A DNA stretch of 64,000 nt from Pirellula staleyi DSM 6068. GTDB taxonomy: Bacteria; Planctomycetota; Planctomycetia; Pirellulales; Pirellulaceae. Below, piece by piece: positions 50,666 to 58,948 of this stretch (the stretch's first letter is position 1; every line of letters begins with the position of its first letter). The stretch spans positions 124,001 to 188,000 of the forward strand of contig CAMCMB010000001.1 in the NCBI GenBank assembly GCA_945875845.1. Direction: 5' to 3'. Made by a program: the position numbers and the translations under genes. The notes below the pieces were generated by a model. That model was not told the origin of the DNA, did no database searches, and worked only from the letters and a program-made list of their open reading frames with translations.

Positions 50666-53600
50666 ATGCTGACGAATATTCTTCTCCACCGTGCCCTATT
50701 GGTTTTCTCAACGGTACTCGCCTGTTCCTGTGAGGCCGCCTATTCAGCCGATAATGACTTGAATCCGGCCAAGGTTGACTTCAAAACCGATATACGGCCC
50801 ATTCTCTCGAATCGATGCTTCGCATGTCATGGCCCCGATGAGGCTCGCGTTGAATCGGGGCTTCGACTCGACCTGCCTGAATCCGCTACAGCCCCCTCCG
50901 ACTCAGGCTCCATCGCCATCGTTCCCGGCAATGTCGAAAAGTCCGAACTGATTCGCCGAATCACGTCTGGCGATGAAAGCGAACGAATGCCTCCTCCTCA
51001 CTTTGGCGCGAAGCTGACCGAAGGAGAAGCCAAGCTCATCCAAACCTGGATCGCTTCGGGGGCCACTTTTTCCAAGCACTGGTCGTTCGATCCCATTCAA
51101 AAAATTGAGATCGCTCCGATGCCTGAGACCGTAGCGTTCCCCAATTGGCAATATTCGCCCATCGATCGACTCGTTTTGAAGAAACTGGAAGATCGGGGCT
51201 GGACTCCCTCCACGCAAGCAGAACCAGAGACGCTCTTGCGCCGCATGTCATTGGATTTGACTGGGCTACCCCCCTCGCTCGAACAGCAAGCATCGTTTGT
51301 TTCTAATTTTAGCGAGCTCGCTTACGAACAACGTCTCGACGAACTGCTCGCTTCTCCCGCCTTCGGTGAACATTGGGGGCGCAAGTGGCTGGATCTTGCA
51401 CGCTACGCTGACTCGGCCGGCTATGCGGACGATCCTCAGCGTACCATTTGGGCTTATCGCGATTGGGTCATTCGTTCTCTCAACCAAGGTATGCCATTCG
51501 ACCAGTTCACGATCGAACAACTTGCAGGCGACCTATTGCCTAACCCCACAGACGAACAACGCGTCGCTACCGCTTTTCACCGCAACACATTGACCAACAA
51601 TGAGGGCGGAACCAATGACGAAGAGTTCCGCAACGTCGCGGTGGTGGATCGAGTGAATACCACCATGGCTGTTTGGATGGGCGTGACCATGGCCTGTGCT
51701 CAATGCCACAGCCACAAGTTCGATCCTATCTCGCACAAAGAGTACTTTCAAGTCATGGCGATCTTCAATCAAACCGAAGACGCCGATCGAGCCAACGAAA
51801 GCCCTACTCTAAACTTCTACACGCCGGAACAACGCCGCGAGCGAGAAGATTCACAACGCGAACTCGCTGAAACCGAAATGCAGTTAATCGCGCCAGATGA
51901 CTCTCTGAAACTGGAACAAGCCGATTGGGAAACGCCTTTGCGAAAACCGCTTGCATGGCTACCCATCCAACCCGAATCCGCCAAGGCAAAATCGAAGTCC
52001 CCGATCGTCATCAACGAGAATGGCAGCCTCCGGGTCGACACTATTTCGGATACGGACACGTATACCCTCGAGCTTCCCTTAAACGGTGATACCCCCTTGG
52101 ATAAAATCACCGGCCTGCAAATTCGCAGCATCCCAGACCCTGCCTTGCCAAACGGCGGTGCTGGAATCGGCGATGGAAATTTTGTCATTACCAACATCGC
52201 GGCATCTCTGGTTGCACAAAAAACGGATTCGATCCAAGCTCGCTTTGTCCGAGTGGAATTGAACGGGCAAGACAAGATCCTTTCGCTAGCGGAAGTCCAA
52301 GTGTTCGCAAATGGAACGAACGTCGCGACCACCGGCAAAGCCTCGCAGAGTAGCACAGCCTTCGATGGTCCAGCCGAACTTGCGATCGATGGAAAGACAA
52401 CCGGCGTTTTTACTGACAAATCGACCACCCACACCGCAACGAGTTCATCGCCATGGTGGGAACTCGATCTCGGGAAAGCAACCGCGATCGACAAAGTGGA
52501 CGTTTGGAGCCGAACCGACGGCGACTTGTTTACTCGGCTTGCCGGCGCTAAAGTTCTCGTGCTTTCCGAGGATAGAACGACACTTTGGGAGTCTTCGATC
52601 GATAAGCCGAAAGGGAACCAGTCCTACGAGATTCGACCCTCCGTGGAGATTTCGTTGCTAGCGGCCAACGCCGACTTCGCGCAAGAGGGATTCGCACCCC
52701 AAAACGTTCTTGATCAAGATGCAAAGTCAGGCTGGGCAGTGGGTGGAGCTATCGACAAGCCTCATCAGCTAAATATTTCAATCGATCAAGACGGACTACG
52801 AAAGCGAACTCTTGCCGACCCGTTGCTCGATGATCGATCGATTCAGTTGACGCTCAAGTTTGAATCTCAAACGAGACAAGCTGTCCTGGCTAGCTTTGCA
52901 ATAAGTCTGAGCACCGACGAGCGAGTGAATCGGATGATCGGTCTCCCTGCCTCGATAGCCAAATTGCTCGCCTCGGATCCAGCTTCCCTATCGGCAGAGG
53001 AAAAGAGCTCTCTCCATGTCTATTATGTCTCAAAGATAACGCCGAGCCGACAGTCCCTTCGAAAGTCTCGCGATGCACTCGCCAAAACACTTGCTGAGAT
53101 CAAGCCGACGACAACGGTCCCCATCCTGAAGGAACTTGCCTCAAACAAGCGTCGTGCAACCAACATTCAACTGCGTGGTAATTACAAGATTCACGGAGAA
53201 TTGGTAACTGCCAAAGTGCCTTCCGCATTCCATGCGTGGACCCCAGACACATCCGGTAGCGAAGGTGAAAAGCCCGAAATGGATCGACTGCAGTTCGCGC
53301 GATGGCTGATGCAGTCGGACAACCCGCTTACGGCCCGCGTTTTGGCCAACCGATACTGGGAGAATTTCTTTGGTGTGGGCATTGTCCGCACGAGCGAAGA
53401 ATTCGGCTCGCAAGGGGATTTGCCGAGCAATCCTGAGTTGCTGGATCATTTGGCGAGCGATTTGATTCACAGCGGCTGGGATACCAAACGCTTTATCCGA
53501 AACATTATGATGTCTGCGGCTTACCGCCAACGGTCCTACGTATCTCAAAAGCGTTATGAAGAGGATCCCGAAAATATTTTTGTGTCCCGCGGTCCACGAT

Positions 53601-54229
53601 TCCGTGTTTCCGCCGAGCAGGTTCGCGACATGGCGTTGAGTTCGGCTGGAATGTTGTCGCATCGTATGTTCGGACCGCCAACTCGACCACCTCAACCCTC
53701 GCTGGGTTTGACCGCCGCCTTTGGTAGCAAAACAGATTGGGATGCCAGCAAAGGAGAGGATCGATTTCGCCGAGGTCTCTATACGCTGTGGCGCCGTTCC
53801 AATCCCTATCCCTCCATGGCCGCGTTCGACGCACCCAACCGCGAAGTCTGTGTGCTCAGACGCGACCGAACCAACACTCCCTTGCAAGCCTTGGTGACAT
53901 TAAACGACCCCGCTTACGTTGAGGCCGCTCAAGGGCTTGCACGGAGGATAGCCCTTTATGAACTCCCCACGGGCTCCCTGCAGCAACGCATCGAACTATT
54001 GTTTCAGCTCGCACTTTCGCGTCATCCCAGCCAACCCGAATTGAATGCGATCATTAGACTGTTGGAAGAGTCTCGCGCAGACCTAGCCAGTAATCCCGAA
54101 CGCGCCGCAAAGCTTGCGACCGATCCATTAGGCCCATTACCTGCGGGCGCTGATCCGGTCGAGTTGGCAACGTGGACAACGATTTGCAATGTCGTCCTGA
54201 ACCTCGACGAGTTCCTGATGACGCCTTAG
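50666..54229 (+). CDS. PSD1 protein: planctomycete cytochrome c, DUF1549, F5/8-type C-like and DUF1553 domains
   Basis: 1,187 residues, exported (signal peptide 1-27). Order: PSCyt1 haem-like motif RCFACHGPDEARVESGLRLD (about 51-70) with GEAKLIQTWIASGA; DUF1549/PSCyt2 (ETLLRRMSLDLTGLPPSLEQ, FGEHWGRKWLDLARYADSAG) with CAQCHSHKFDPISHKEYF; a central insert with a discoidin-like stretch (QSSTAFDGPAELAIDGKTTG); and C-terminal DUF1553/PSD1 (LTARVLANRYWENFFGVGIV, SNPELLDHLASDLI). Such proteins occur mainly in planctomycetes and are probably periplasmic, perhaps in glycan breakdown, but no enzymatic role is established. The DUF1501 gene follows on the same strand, the usual pairing. Confidence 0.95.
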   Translation: MLTNILLHRALLVFSTVLACSCEAAYSADNDLNPAKVDFKTDIRPILSNRCFACHGPDEARVESGLRLDLPESATAPSDSGSIAIVPGNVEKSELIRRITSGDESERMPPPHFGAKLTEGEAKLIQTWIASGATFSKHWSFDPIQKIEIAPMPETVAFPNWQYSPIDRLVLKKLEDRGWTPSTQAEPETLLRRMSLDLTGLPPSLEQQASFVSNFSELAYEQRLDELLASPAFGEHWGRKWLDLARYADSAGYADDPQRTIWAYRDWVIRSLNQGMPFDQFTIEQLAGDLLPNPTDEQRVATAFHRNTLTNNEGGTNDEEFRNVAVVDRVNTTMAVWMGVTMACAQCHSHKFDPISHKEYFQVMAIFNQTEDADRANESPTLNFYTPEQRREREDSQRELAETEMQLIAPDDSLKLEQADWETPLRKPLAWLPIQPESAKAKSKSPIVINENGSLRVDTISDTDTYTLELPLNGDTPLDKITGLQIRSIPDPALPNGGAGIGDGNFVITNIAASLVAQKTDSIQARFVRVELNGQDKILSLAEVQVFANGTNVATTGKASQSSTAFDGPAELAIDGKTTGVFTDKSTTHTATSSSPWWELDLGKATAIDKVDVWSRTDGDLFTRLAGAKVLVLSEDRTTLWESSIDKPKGNQSYEIRPSVEISLLAANADFAQEGFAPQNVLDQDAKSGWAVGGAIDKPHQLNISIDQDGLRKRTLADPLLDDRSIQLTLKFESQTRQAVLASFAISLSTDERVNRMIGLPASIAKLLASDPASLSAEEKSSLHVYYVSKITPSRQSLRKSRDALAKTLAEIKPTTTVPILKELASNKRRATNIQLRGNYKIHGELVTAKVPSAFHAWTPDTSGSEGEKPEMDRLQFARWLMQSDNPLTARVLANRYWENFFGVGIVRTSEEFGSQGDLPSNPELLDHLASDLIHSGWDTKRFIRNIMMSAAYRQRSYVSQKRYEEDPENIFVSRGPRFRVSAEQVRDMALSSAGMLSHRMFGPPTRPPQPSLGLTAAFGSKTDWDASKGEDRFRRGLYTLWRRSNPYPSMAAFDAPNREVCVLRRDRTNTPLQALVTLNDPAYVEAAQGLARRIALYELPTGSLQQRIELLFQLALSRHPSQPELNAIIRLLEESRADLASNPERAAKLATDPLGPLPAGADPVELATWTTICNVVLNLDEFLMTP

Positions 54230-54315
54230 TCAGGATTGACAGGCTGGAAGCCTATCCCACTAAAACGATCCTCCATGTTCAATTTCCTTGACGAAAACAC
54301 CATCGGTCACCAACC

Positions 54316-55758
54316 ATGCATTCCATTTTTGAACAACATCTTGCACTTAGAACGCGTCGTTATTTTCTAGGACAAGCATCGTCCGGACTTGGTGCCTTTG
54401 CGTTATCCGGTCTAATGGGCTCACAGAGCTCGCTAGCGGCGGATTCACTGGCTGCCCACTTGCCGCATTTTGCACCCAAGGCCAAACGGGTCATTTACCT
54501 TCACATGACCGGCTCTCCCCCTAACTTGGATTTGTTCGATTACAAGCCAAAGCTGATTGAACTCAACGGTCAGGATGCGCCGGACTCGGTGCTCAAGGGC
54601 AGGGAATTCGCTTTCACGACCGGTGTTCCAAAGTTGCTTGGTACTTCGCACAAGTTTGTTGCTTCGGGTCAGTCTGGAGTGATGTTGTCGGACTGCTTGC
54701 CGCATCTGCAGGGTGTCGCAGACCGATTGTGTCTTGTACACAGCATGCATACCGATCAATTCAATCATGCTCCTGCTGAACTGTTGGTGTATACCGGCTC
54801 ACCGCGAAGCGGACGACCTTCGTTTGGCTCTTGGGTTACCTATGGACTTGGCAGCGAAAACGAGAACCTTCCATCCTTTGTGGTTTTGATCAGCAGTGGC
54901 GTTCAACCGAATGGCGGAAAGAGTTCATTTGGCAGCGGATTCCTTCCGAGCATTTATCAAGGAGTTCAATGCCGTTCGCAAGGGGAACCCGTTTTGTTTG
55001 CATCCGATCCACCAGGAATGGACCGCAGTTTGCGTCGGAAAACACTCGATACCCTCAGCGAACTCAACGCAATCCAGGCACAGGAACTCGGTCACCCTGA
55101 GACACAAACGCGGATCGCACAATACGAACTCGCATACCGTATGCAGACAAGCGTCCCGGAAGTGATGGACATTTCACGCGAGTCACAGGAAACGTTGGAT
55201 GCGTATGGTGCCAAGGTCGGGGCCGCGAGCTTGGCTAACAATTGTTTGCTTGCGAGACGTTTGGTCGAGTCTGGCGTGCGATACGTTCAACTCTTTGATT
55301 GGGGATGGGATTTTCATGGGACCGGGCCGTCGGAAGATATCCGAGATGGATTGACCAAGAAGTGTGAAACGATGGATCGCCCAGTGGCAATGCTCATCAA
55401 GGACTTAGAACAACGCGGCCTGCTCGATGAAACACTGGTCGTTTGGGGCGGTGAGTTTGGCCGAACGCCCTTTCGCGAAGGCCGCACCGCCGTAGGTGCC
55501 CAGCTCGGTCGCGACCACTATCCAGATTGCTTTACGATGTTTATGGCAGGCGGAGGAACCAAAGGTGGATTCGACTATGGAAGTACGGATGAACTTGGGT
55601 TCTCGATCGTGGACAAGCCAGTGCATGTCCATGATCTGCAAGCGACTTGGTTGCATTTGCTTGGTTTTGATCACACCAAGCTAACGTTTCGCTTTCAAGG
55701 GCGAGACTATCGGCTCACGGACGTGCATGGGAAAGTCGTTACCGAACTCATCGCGTAA
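54316..55758 (+). CDS. DUF1501 protein with twin-arginine leader
   Basis: 480 residues. The N-terminus has a Tat-like motif RTRRYFLGQASSGLGAFALS. The body matches DUF1501, a family with an alkaline-phosphatase/sulfatase-like fold: RVIYLHMTGSPPNLDLFDYK, LVHSMHTDQFNHAPAELLVY, RLVESGVRYVQLFDWGWDFH, LVVWGGEFGRTPF and the final DLQATWLHLLGFDHTKLTFR with FQGRDYRLTD. No Cys/Ser formylglycine motif is present. It pairs with the PSD1 gene 86 bases upstream, as in many planctomycetes. A 15-bp inverted repeat with a T-run follows the stop. Confidence 0.93.
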   Translation: MHSIFEQHLALRTRRYFLGQASSGLGAFALSGLMGSQSSLAADSLAAHLPHFAPKAKRVIYLHMTGSPPNLDLFDYKPKLIELNGQDAPDSVLKGREFAFTTGVPKLLGTSHKFVASGQSGVMLSDCLPHLQGVADRLCLVHSMHTDQFNHAPAELLVYTGSPRSGRPSFGSWVTYGLGSENENLPSFVVLISSGVQPNGGKSSFGSGFLPSIYQGVQCRSQGEPVLFASDPPGMDRSLRRKTLDTLSELNAIQAQELGHPETQTRIAQYELAYRMQTSVPEVMDISRESQETLDAYGAKVGAASLANNCLLARRLVESGVRYVQLFDWGWDFHGTGPSEDIRDGLTKKCETMDRPVAMLIKDLEQRGLLDETLVVWGGEFGRTPFREGRTAVGAQLGRDHYPDCFTMFMAGGGTKGGFDYGSTDELGFSIVDKPVHVHDLQATWLHLLGFDHTKLTFRFQGRDYRLTDVHGKVVTELIA

Positions 55759-55809
55759 TCAGACGGACGCTGCCAGACGCCCGAGCGCCCCCAAGCGAAA
55801 AACAGGAAC

Positions 55810-55855
55810 CACGAAAGGCACGAACGAATACAGGAGTTTTTTCGTGCCTTTCGTG
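55810..55855. repeat. Inverted repeat between DUF1501 gene and convergent hypothetical gene
   Basis: CACGAAAGGCACGAA (55810-55824) and TTCGTGCCTTTCGTG (55841-55855) form a perfect 15-bp stem with a 16-base loop. T runs lie beside it (TTTTTT before 55841) but not in terminator position. It may block transcription from both convergent genes. Confidence 0.7.
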
Positions 55856-55918
55856 CCTTTCCTGGTTGAAAAAGGACGATCCGTGATCTGGGTTGCAACG
55901 TACTGCTGACGTCCTCCG

Positions 55919-56941
55919 TTAGCCCTTGAATTTGGCCGCAATGCCCAATCCTTCTCCTACTTGGGCTTGGCACAAAAGTTCACCGAAGACTAGGAGCCAT
56001 GTGACCAACTGGGGATCGGATTGAAAACAACAATCCAGTTTTCGACGCAGATCGACTAGTCCGCATGTTCCGCGTTTCAAACGCTTGCGTCGACAATAGA
56101 TGATCGGCCAGACCGTAGTCCAAATACCTTGAAAGACCGAGGAACAATTCAGTCCTTGCCCATCCAAGACAGCTAGATGGAGAGGTTCCAGCGATGGAAC
56201 GGATTCGCACCAAGACGACCAATCCCCCTGAGGGATAGCGCTGCCAGACGCTTTCTTGCGTTGCTTCGCAAATCGTTCGTCCGCCGATTGAAGAGTCAAT
56301 AGAGCGTTTTCCTCGGTAGATTTCCATTCCGGTCGCGAAACGTAAATGGGCTCCTCAACCGTTTCGATCATGGTCGACTGTCCGTCGATCGAAAATGTCC
56401 ACACACCATCGGCCCAGTTGTTGGCTTTCCAACTCGCTTTTGTTTTCAATTCAAGCATGGCTTTGCCTGAGGATTCCATCGTAAACCCCACAGGTGCATT
56501 GGCTCCTTGTCGAGCCACTCGACGTTGCCAGCTGACAAAGTCCCCACTGAGGATTCTCATGGTTACGTTGGTGGACCAATCATGAATGCCCATTGCATCG
56601 GCCCACGATTTGGAATCCTCGATGGACGGAGGAATCGATTGCTCGATCGTAAAGACATCGGTACTGTCCAAAATCCAGTGCAGTTGCATCGACGGAATCA
56701 TGCTGAGCAACCACTTCATATCATTTTCGATTCCAAACTTCCAAAGCGAATCGATCGATGACTCGAGCGTATCTGCCTTCTCGCGAATCGTAGTCAAGCT
56801 ACAAATCGTATCAATCCAGTCCAAATGTTTCTTCGAATTCAGACGTGATTGTTGAATGATTGAATCGTTCACGCCCATCAACGCTTGTAGCCAACCTGAG
56901 TTGGCGTAGTCTTGTTCGGAAGGCGAGAGGGCTTGTGACAT
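55919..56941 (-). CDS. Hypothetical protein, no recognised domain
   Basis: 340 residues with no signal peptide and no family I recognise. Mixed helix and strand content: N-terminal helices (NDSIIQQSRLNSKKHLDWID), a central segment with strands (SWQRRVARQGANAPVGFTME, ADGVWTFSIDGQSTMIETVE) and a helical, cysteine-bearing C-terminus (IIYCRRKRLKRGTCGLVDLR, LVTWLLVFGELLCQAQVGEG). Codon use looks like the neighbours and the frame is long and uninterrupted, so I regard it as real. It is convergent with the DUF1501 gene and separated by 295 bases with repeats from the DUF3500 gene upstream on the same strand. Confidence 0.6.
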   Translation of the reverse strand: MSQALSPSEQDYANSGWLQALMGVNDSIIQQSRLNSKKHLDWIDTICSLTTIREKADTLESSIDSLWKFGIENDMKWLLSMIPSMQLHWILDSTDVFTIEQSIPPSIEDSKSWADAMGIHDWSTNVTMRILSGDFVSWQRRVARQGANAPVGFTMESSGKAMLELKTKASWKANNWADGVWTFSIDGQSTMIETVEEPIYVSRPEWKSTEENALLTLQSADERFAKQRKKASGSAIPQGDWSSWCESVPSLEPLHLAVLDGQGLNCSSVFQGIWTTVWPIIYCRRKRLKRGTCGLVDLRRKLDCCFQSDPQLVTWLLVFGELLCQAQVGEGLGIAAKFKG

Positions 56942-57110
56942 CAGTTCTCCGTGCGAAATTTCGGGACAGCAAATATGGGTATCCCTACAATCTAGCAGTA
57001 CCGCACGCCATTCGAACAGATCAAAGTCAAATGTTACCTAATTGCTGAGGTTGAAGTTTTCCAGGCCCCGTAAGAGTTCGGGATCAACCACGAACGGATT
57101 GACAAGGAAT

Positions 57111-57215
57111 GGGAGGGCGAGGCTCCTGCCGAGCTTACGACGCAAAGGTTCGGCAGGAGCCCCACCCTCCCGGCACGAATCATACCGGCACGAATCATAC
57201 CGGCACGAATCATAC
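57111..57215. repeat. Hairpin of the GGGAGGGCGAGGCTCCTGCC type plus three 15-bp tandem units
   Basis: GGGAGGGCGAGGCTCCTGCC (from 57111) and GGCAGGAGCCCCACCCTCCC (ending 57170) form a long stem, related to those at 21605 and 24383. Immediately after it, CGGCACGAATCATAC occurs three times perfectly (57171-57185, 57186-57200, 57201-57215). The rest of the gap shows no gene. Confidence 0.88.
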
Positions 57216-57236
57216 CGCCGCTCGCATTATGGCCAA

Positions 57237-58268
57237 CTACGCGTTTAGTTTTACGCTGGGGTCGTCCGCAATGTTGACCCATACGTGCACGTGAGGCGCA
57301 CCACGGAAGTGCCATACAAAACTTGGACCTTCTAGTCGCCAATTGTCCCAGACTTTGTCGTTGCCCGTGTCATCGTCGGTGTAGAAAGCCATTCGCAGGC
57401 TCTCAAGCCCTCCCTGCCGATCGATGCACATTTTCACTTCGTCCCGATCCGCAGATCGAAACGGTGCTATTAGTTTAGCGAGAGCTTCCACCAACACTTG
57501 CCTTTGATCGCTGGAGAGTTCGCTCACCGGCAACCCGGGTATGCTGGCGCTCTTACCTCGAAAAGCGACCGCATCTTCGTTTGGCGTTTCGTCTATTTCC
57601 GCAAGTTTGCGTTGTTTGCCGTCGAGAGTCTTGTACACCGAGTTGGCAGCAACCGCTTGTTCCCAAAAAACATTGCCTGGATGGTCCGCTAGTTCTTGGT
57701 CACGGCCAGCAGCGTGTCCATAAAAAATGGGGCCACCAAAGGCAACGTGGTCGGTCGTATTGCCATCGCAACGAAGCGTCGTATGCCGACCGGTTAAGAC
57801 GAACTCAAACTTGTCGCTCCCTGGCGTACCAAAGATTGCAGCGCTCTGAGCCTTGCCAAATCCACCCATATCATCCATGAGTTGTTTGTCAAACTTGGCA
57901 TGCCAATCGGGATGAATGATCCCTTCAAAAATAGATCGGACCAGGGCGCGTTGCTCCGGTGTGTAAAAATCGCTATTGATGGTTTGATCGGTAATTTTCC
58001 AATTGTTTTCGACACGCGTTCTGAGCAAACCGCGTTTCTTGTCCATGTGATCCCAATCGAAGCACATGGCATTCTTTTGTTGAGCGGACAGCGTCTGGTA
58101 GAAGACTTTCACGAGGGTTTCCGGGGCTTTATCGATCTTGTCCAGTCGCTCATCCGCCAGGGCTTGAAGTGCAGATCCGCTTAAGGCAGTTGCTCCGACA
58201 GTACCGGCTGTTGACTTCAGGAACCAACGGCGATCGACAGGTCGCAGCAGGGGACGATTCGTATTCAT
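57237..58268 (-). CDS. DUF3500 protein with twin-arginine leader
   Basis: 343 residues. The N-terminus DRRWFLKSTAGTVGATALSG is a Tat-type export signal. The body matches DUF3500: FYQTLSAQQKNAMCFDWDH, KWKITDQTI-like region, QLMDDMGGFGKAQSAAIFG, FEFVLTGRHTTLRCDGNT, VAFGGPIFYGHAAGRD, HPGNVFWEQAVAANSVY, and a C-terminal PSFVWHFRGAPHVHVWVNI with His residues that could bind metal. Family function is unknown to me; it is exported folded, which suggests a cofactor or metal. It is last of a minus-strand group with the cyanophycinase-like remnant, DUF1549/DUF1553 and DUF1501 genes. Confidence 0.9.
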   Translation of the reverse strand: MNTNRPLLRPVDRRWFLKSTAGTVGATALSGSALQALADERLDKIDKAPETLVKVFYQTLSAQQKNAMCFDWDHMDKKRGLLRTRVENNWKITDQTINSDFYTPEQRALVRSIFEGIIHPDWHAKFDKQLMDDMGGFGKAQSAAIFGTPGSDKFEFVLTGRHTTLRCDGNTTDHVAFGGPIFYGHAAGRDQELADHPGNVFWEQAVAANSVYKTLDGKQRKLAEIDETPNEDAVAFRGKSASIPGLPVSELSSDQRQVLVEALAKLIAPFRSADRDEVKMCIDRQGGLESLRMAFYTDDDTGNDKVWDNWRLEGPSFVWHFRGAPHVHVWVNIADDPSVKLNA

Positions 58269-58437
58269 TGAGAGGAACTCCGTACTCGGGTTAAGAAACC
58301 AGGATCGATTCGAGGACTCAAATGTTCCCGAATGGCACGCTTAGGTACCCTCTTCAATGTAGCAAGTTGCGATAGGGAACACAAATTTGGCTCGGACTTG
58401 GACGTTGGTCTTTTCAAATAATTGATTGGGATCGCGA

Positions 58438-58911
58438 TTAGTTCGTGGTTTCCGCATTGTTGGTCTGCGTGACAATACGATTCCAGCGATCTTGCGGTAA
58501 CTTGCTACCAGATGGGTGACGCGATGTTTTTAGGCCTTTAAACTGCATGGGGAAGAGTCCTACTTGCTCTGCCGATACCGCTTGGCTGAAATCCTTGTTC
58601 GAATCCGAGCGAAACAAGTAGACGGAACCGCTGCCGAAGACTTGCATCCCTTCTCGACTTAACAAGATTCCTGTGGCTTCATCGATGCCAATTCCAACGC
58701 GATCCGGGAACCGCTCAACGGCATGCGCGAGCCTTTCGAATCGTCCTCGTTGCGAGAAATGTTGGTCGATTCCACATCGACTTCCAAAACGTGAAGTCTC
58801 CATGGTCCGACCGAGGTGATGCCACTGAACCCCGGACTGTCCCATCAGCATCGGAGTTGGGAGGCATACGGCTGCTATGGTGCATGTGGCGAGGCTGGTT
58901 CGCTTTATCAT
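58438..58911 (-). pseudogene. Cyanophycinase-like (peptidase S51) gene with its middle missing
   Basis: 157 residues. The first 24 are a normal signal peptide (MIKRTSLATCTIAAVCLPTP ...). From about residue 45 the sequence matches the C-terminal third of exported cyanophycinase-like peptidases: GIDQHFSQRGRFERLAHAVE, DRVGIGIDEATGILLSREGM and QVFGSGSVYLFRSD. The expected 180-200 residues between, including the nucleophile Ser loop (G-T-S-A-G type), are absent, and only 37 bases separate this gene from the one upstream, so they are not hidden in another frame. An in-frame internal deletion is the likely cause; the product would lack activity. Confidence 0.75.
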
Positions 58912-58948
58912 GGAATGCCGCTAATTGAATTCCACTAAATGAATGCCA

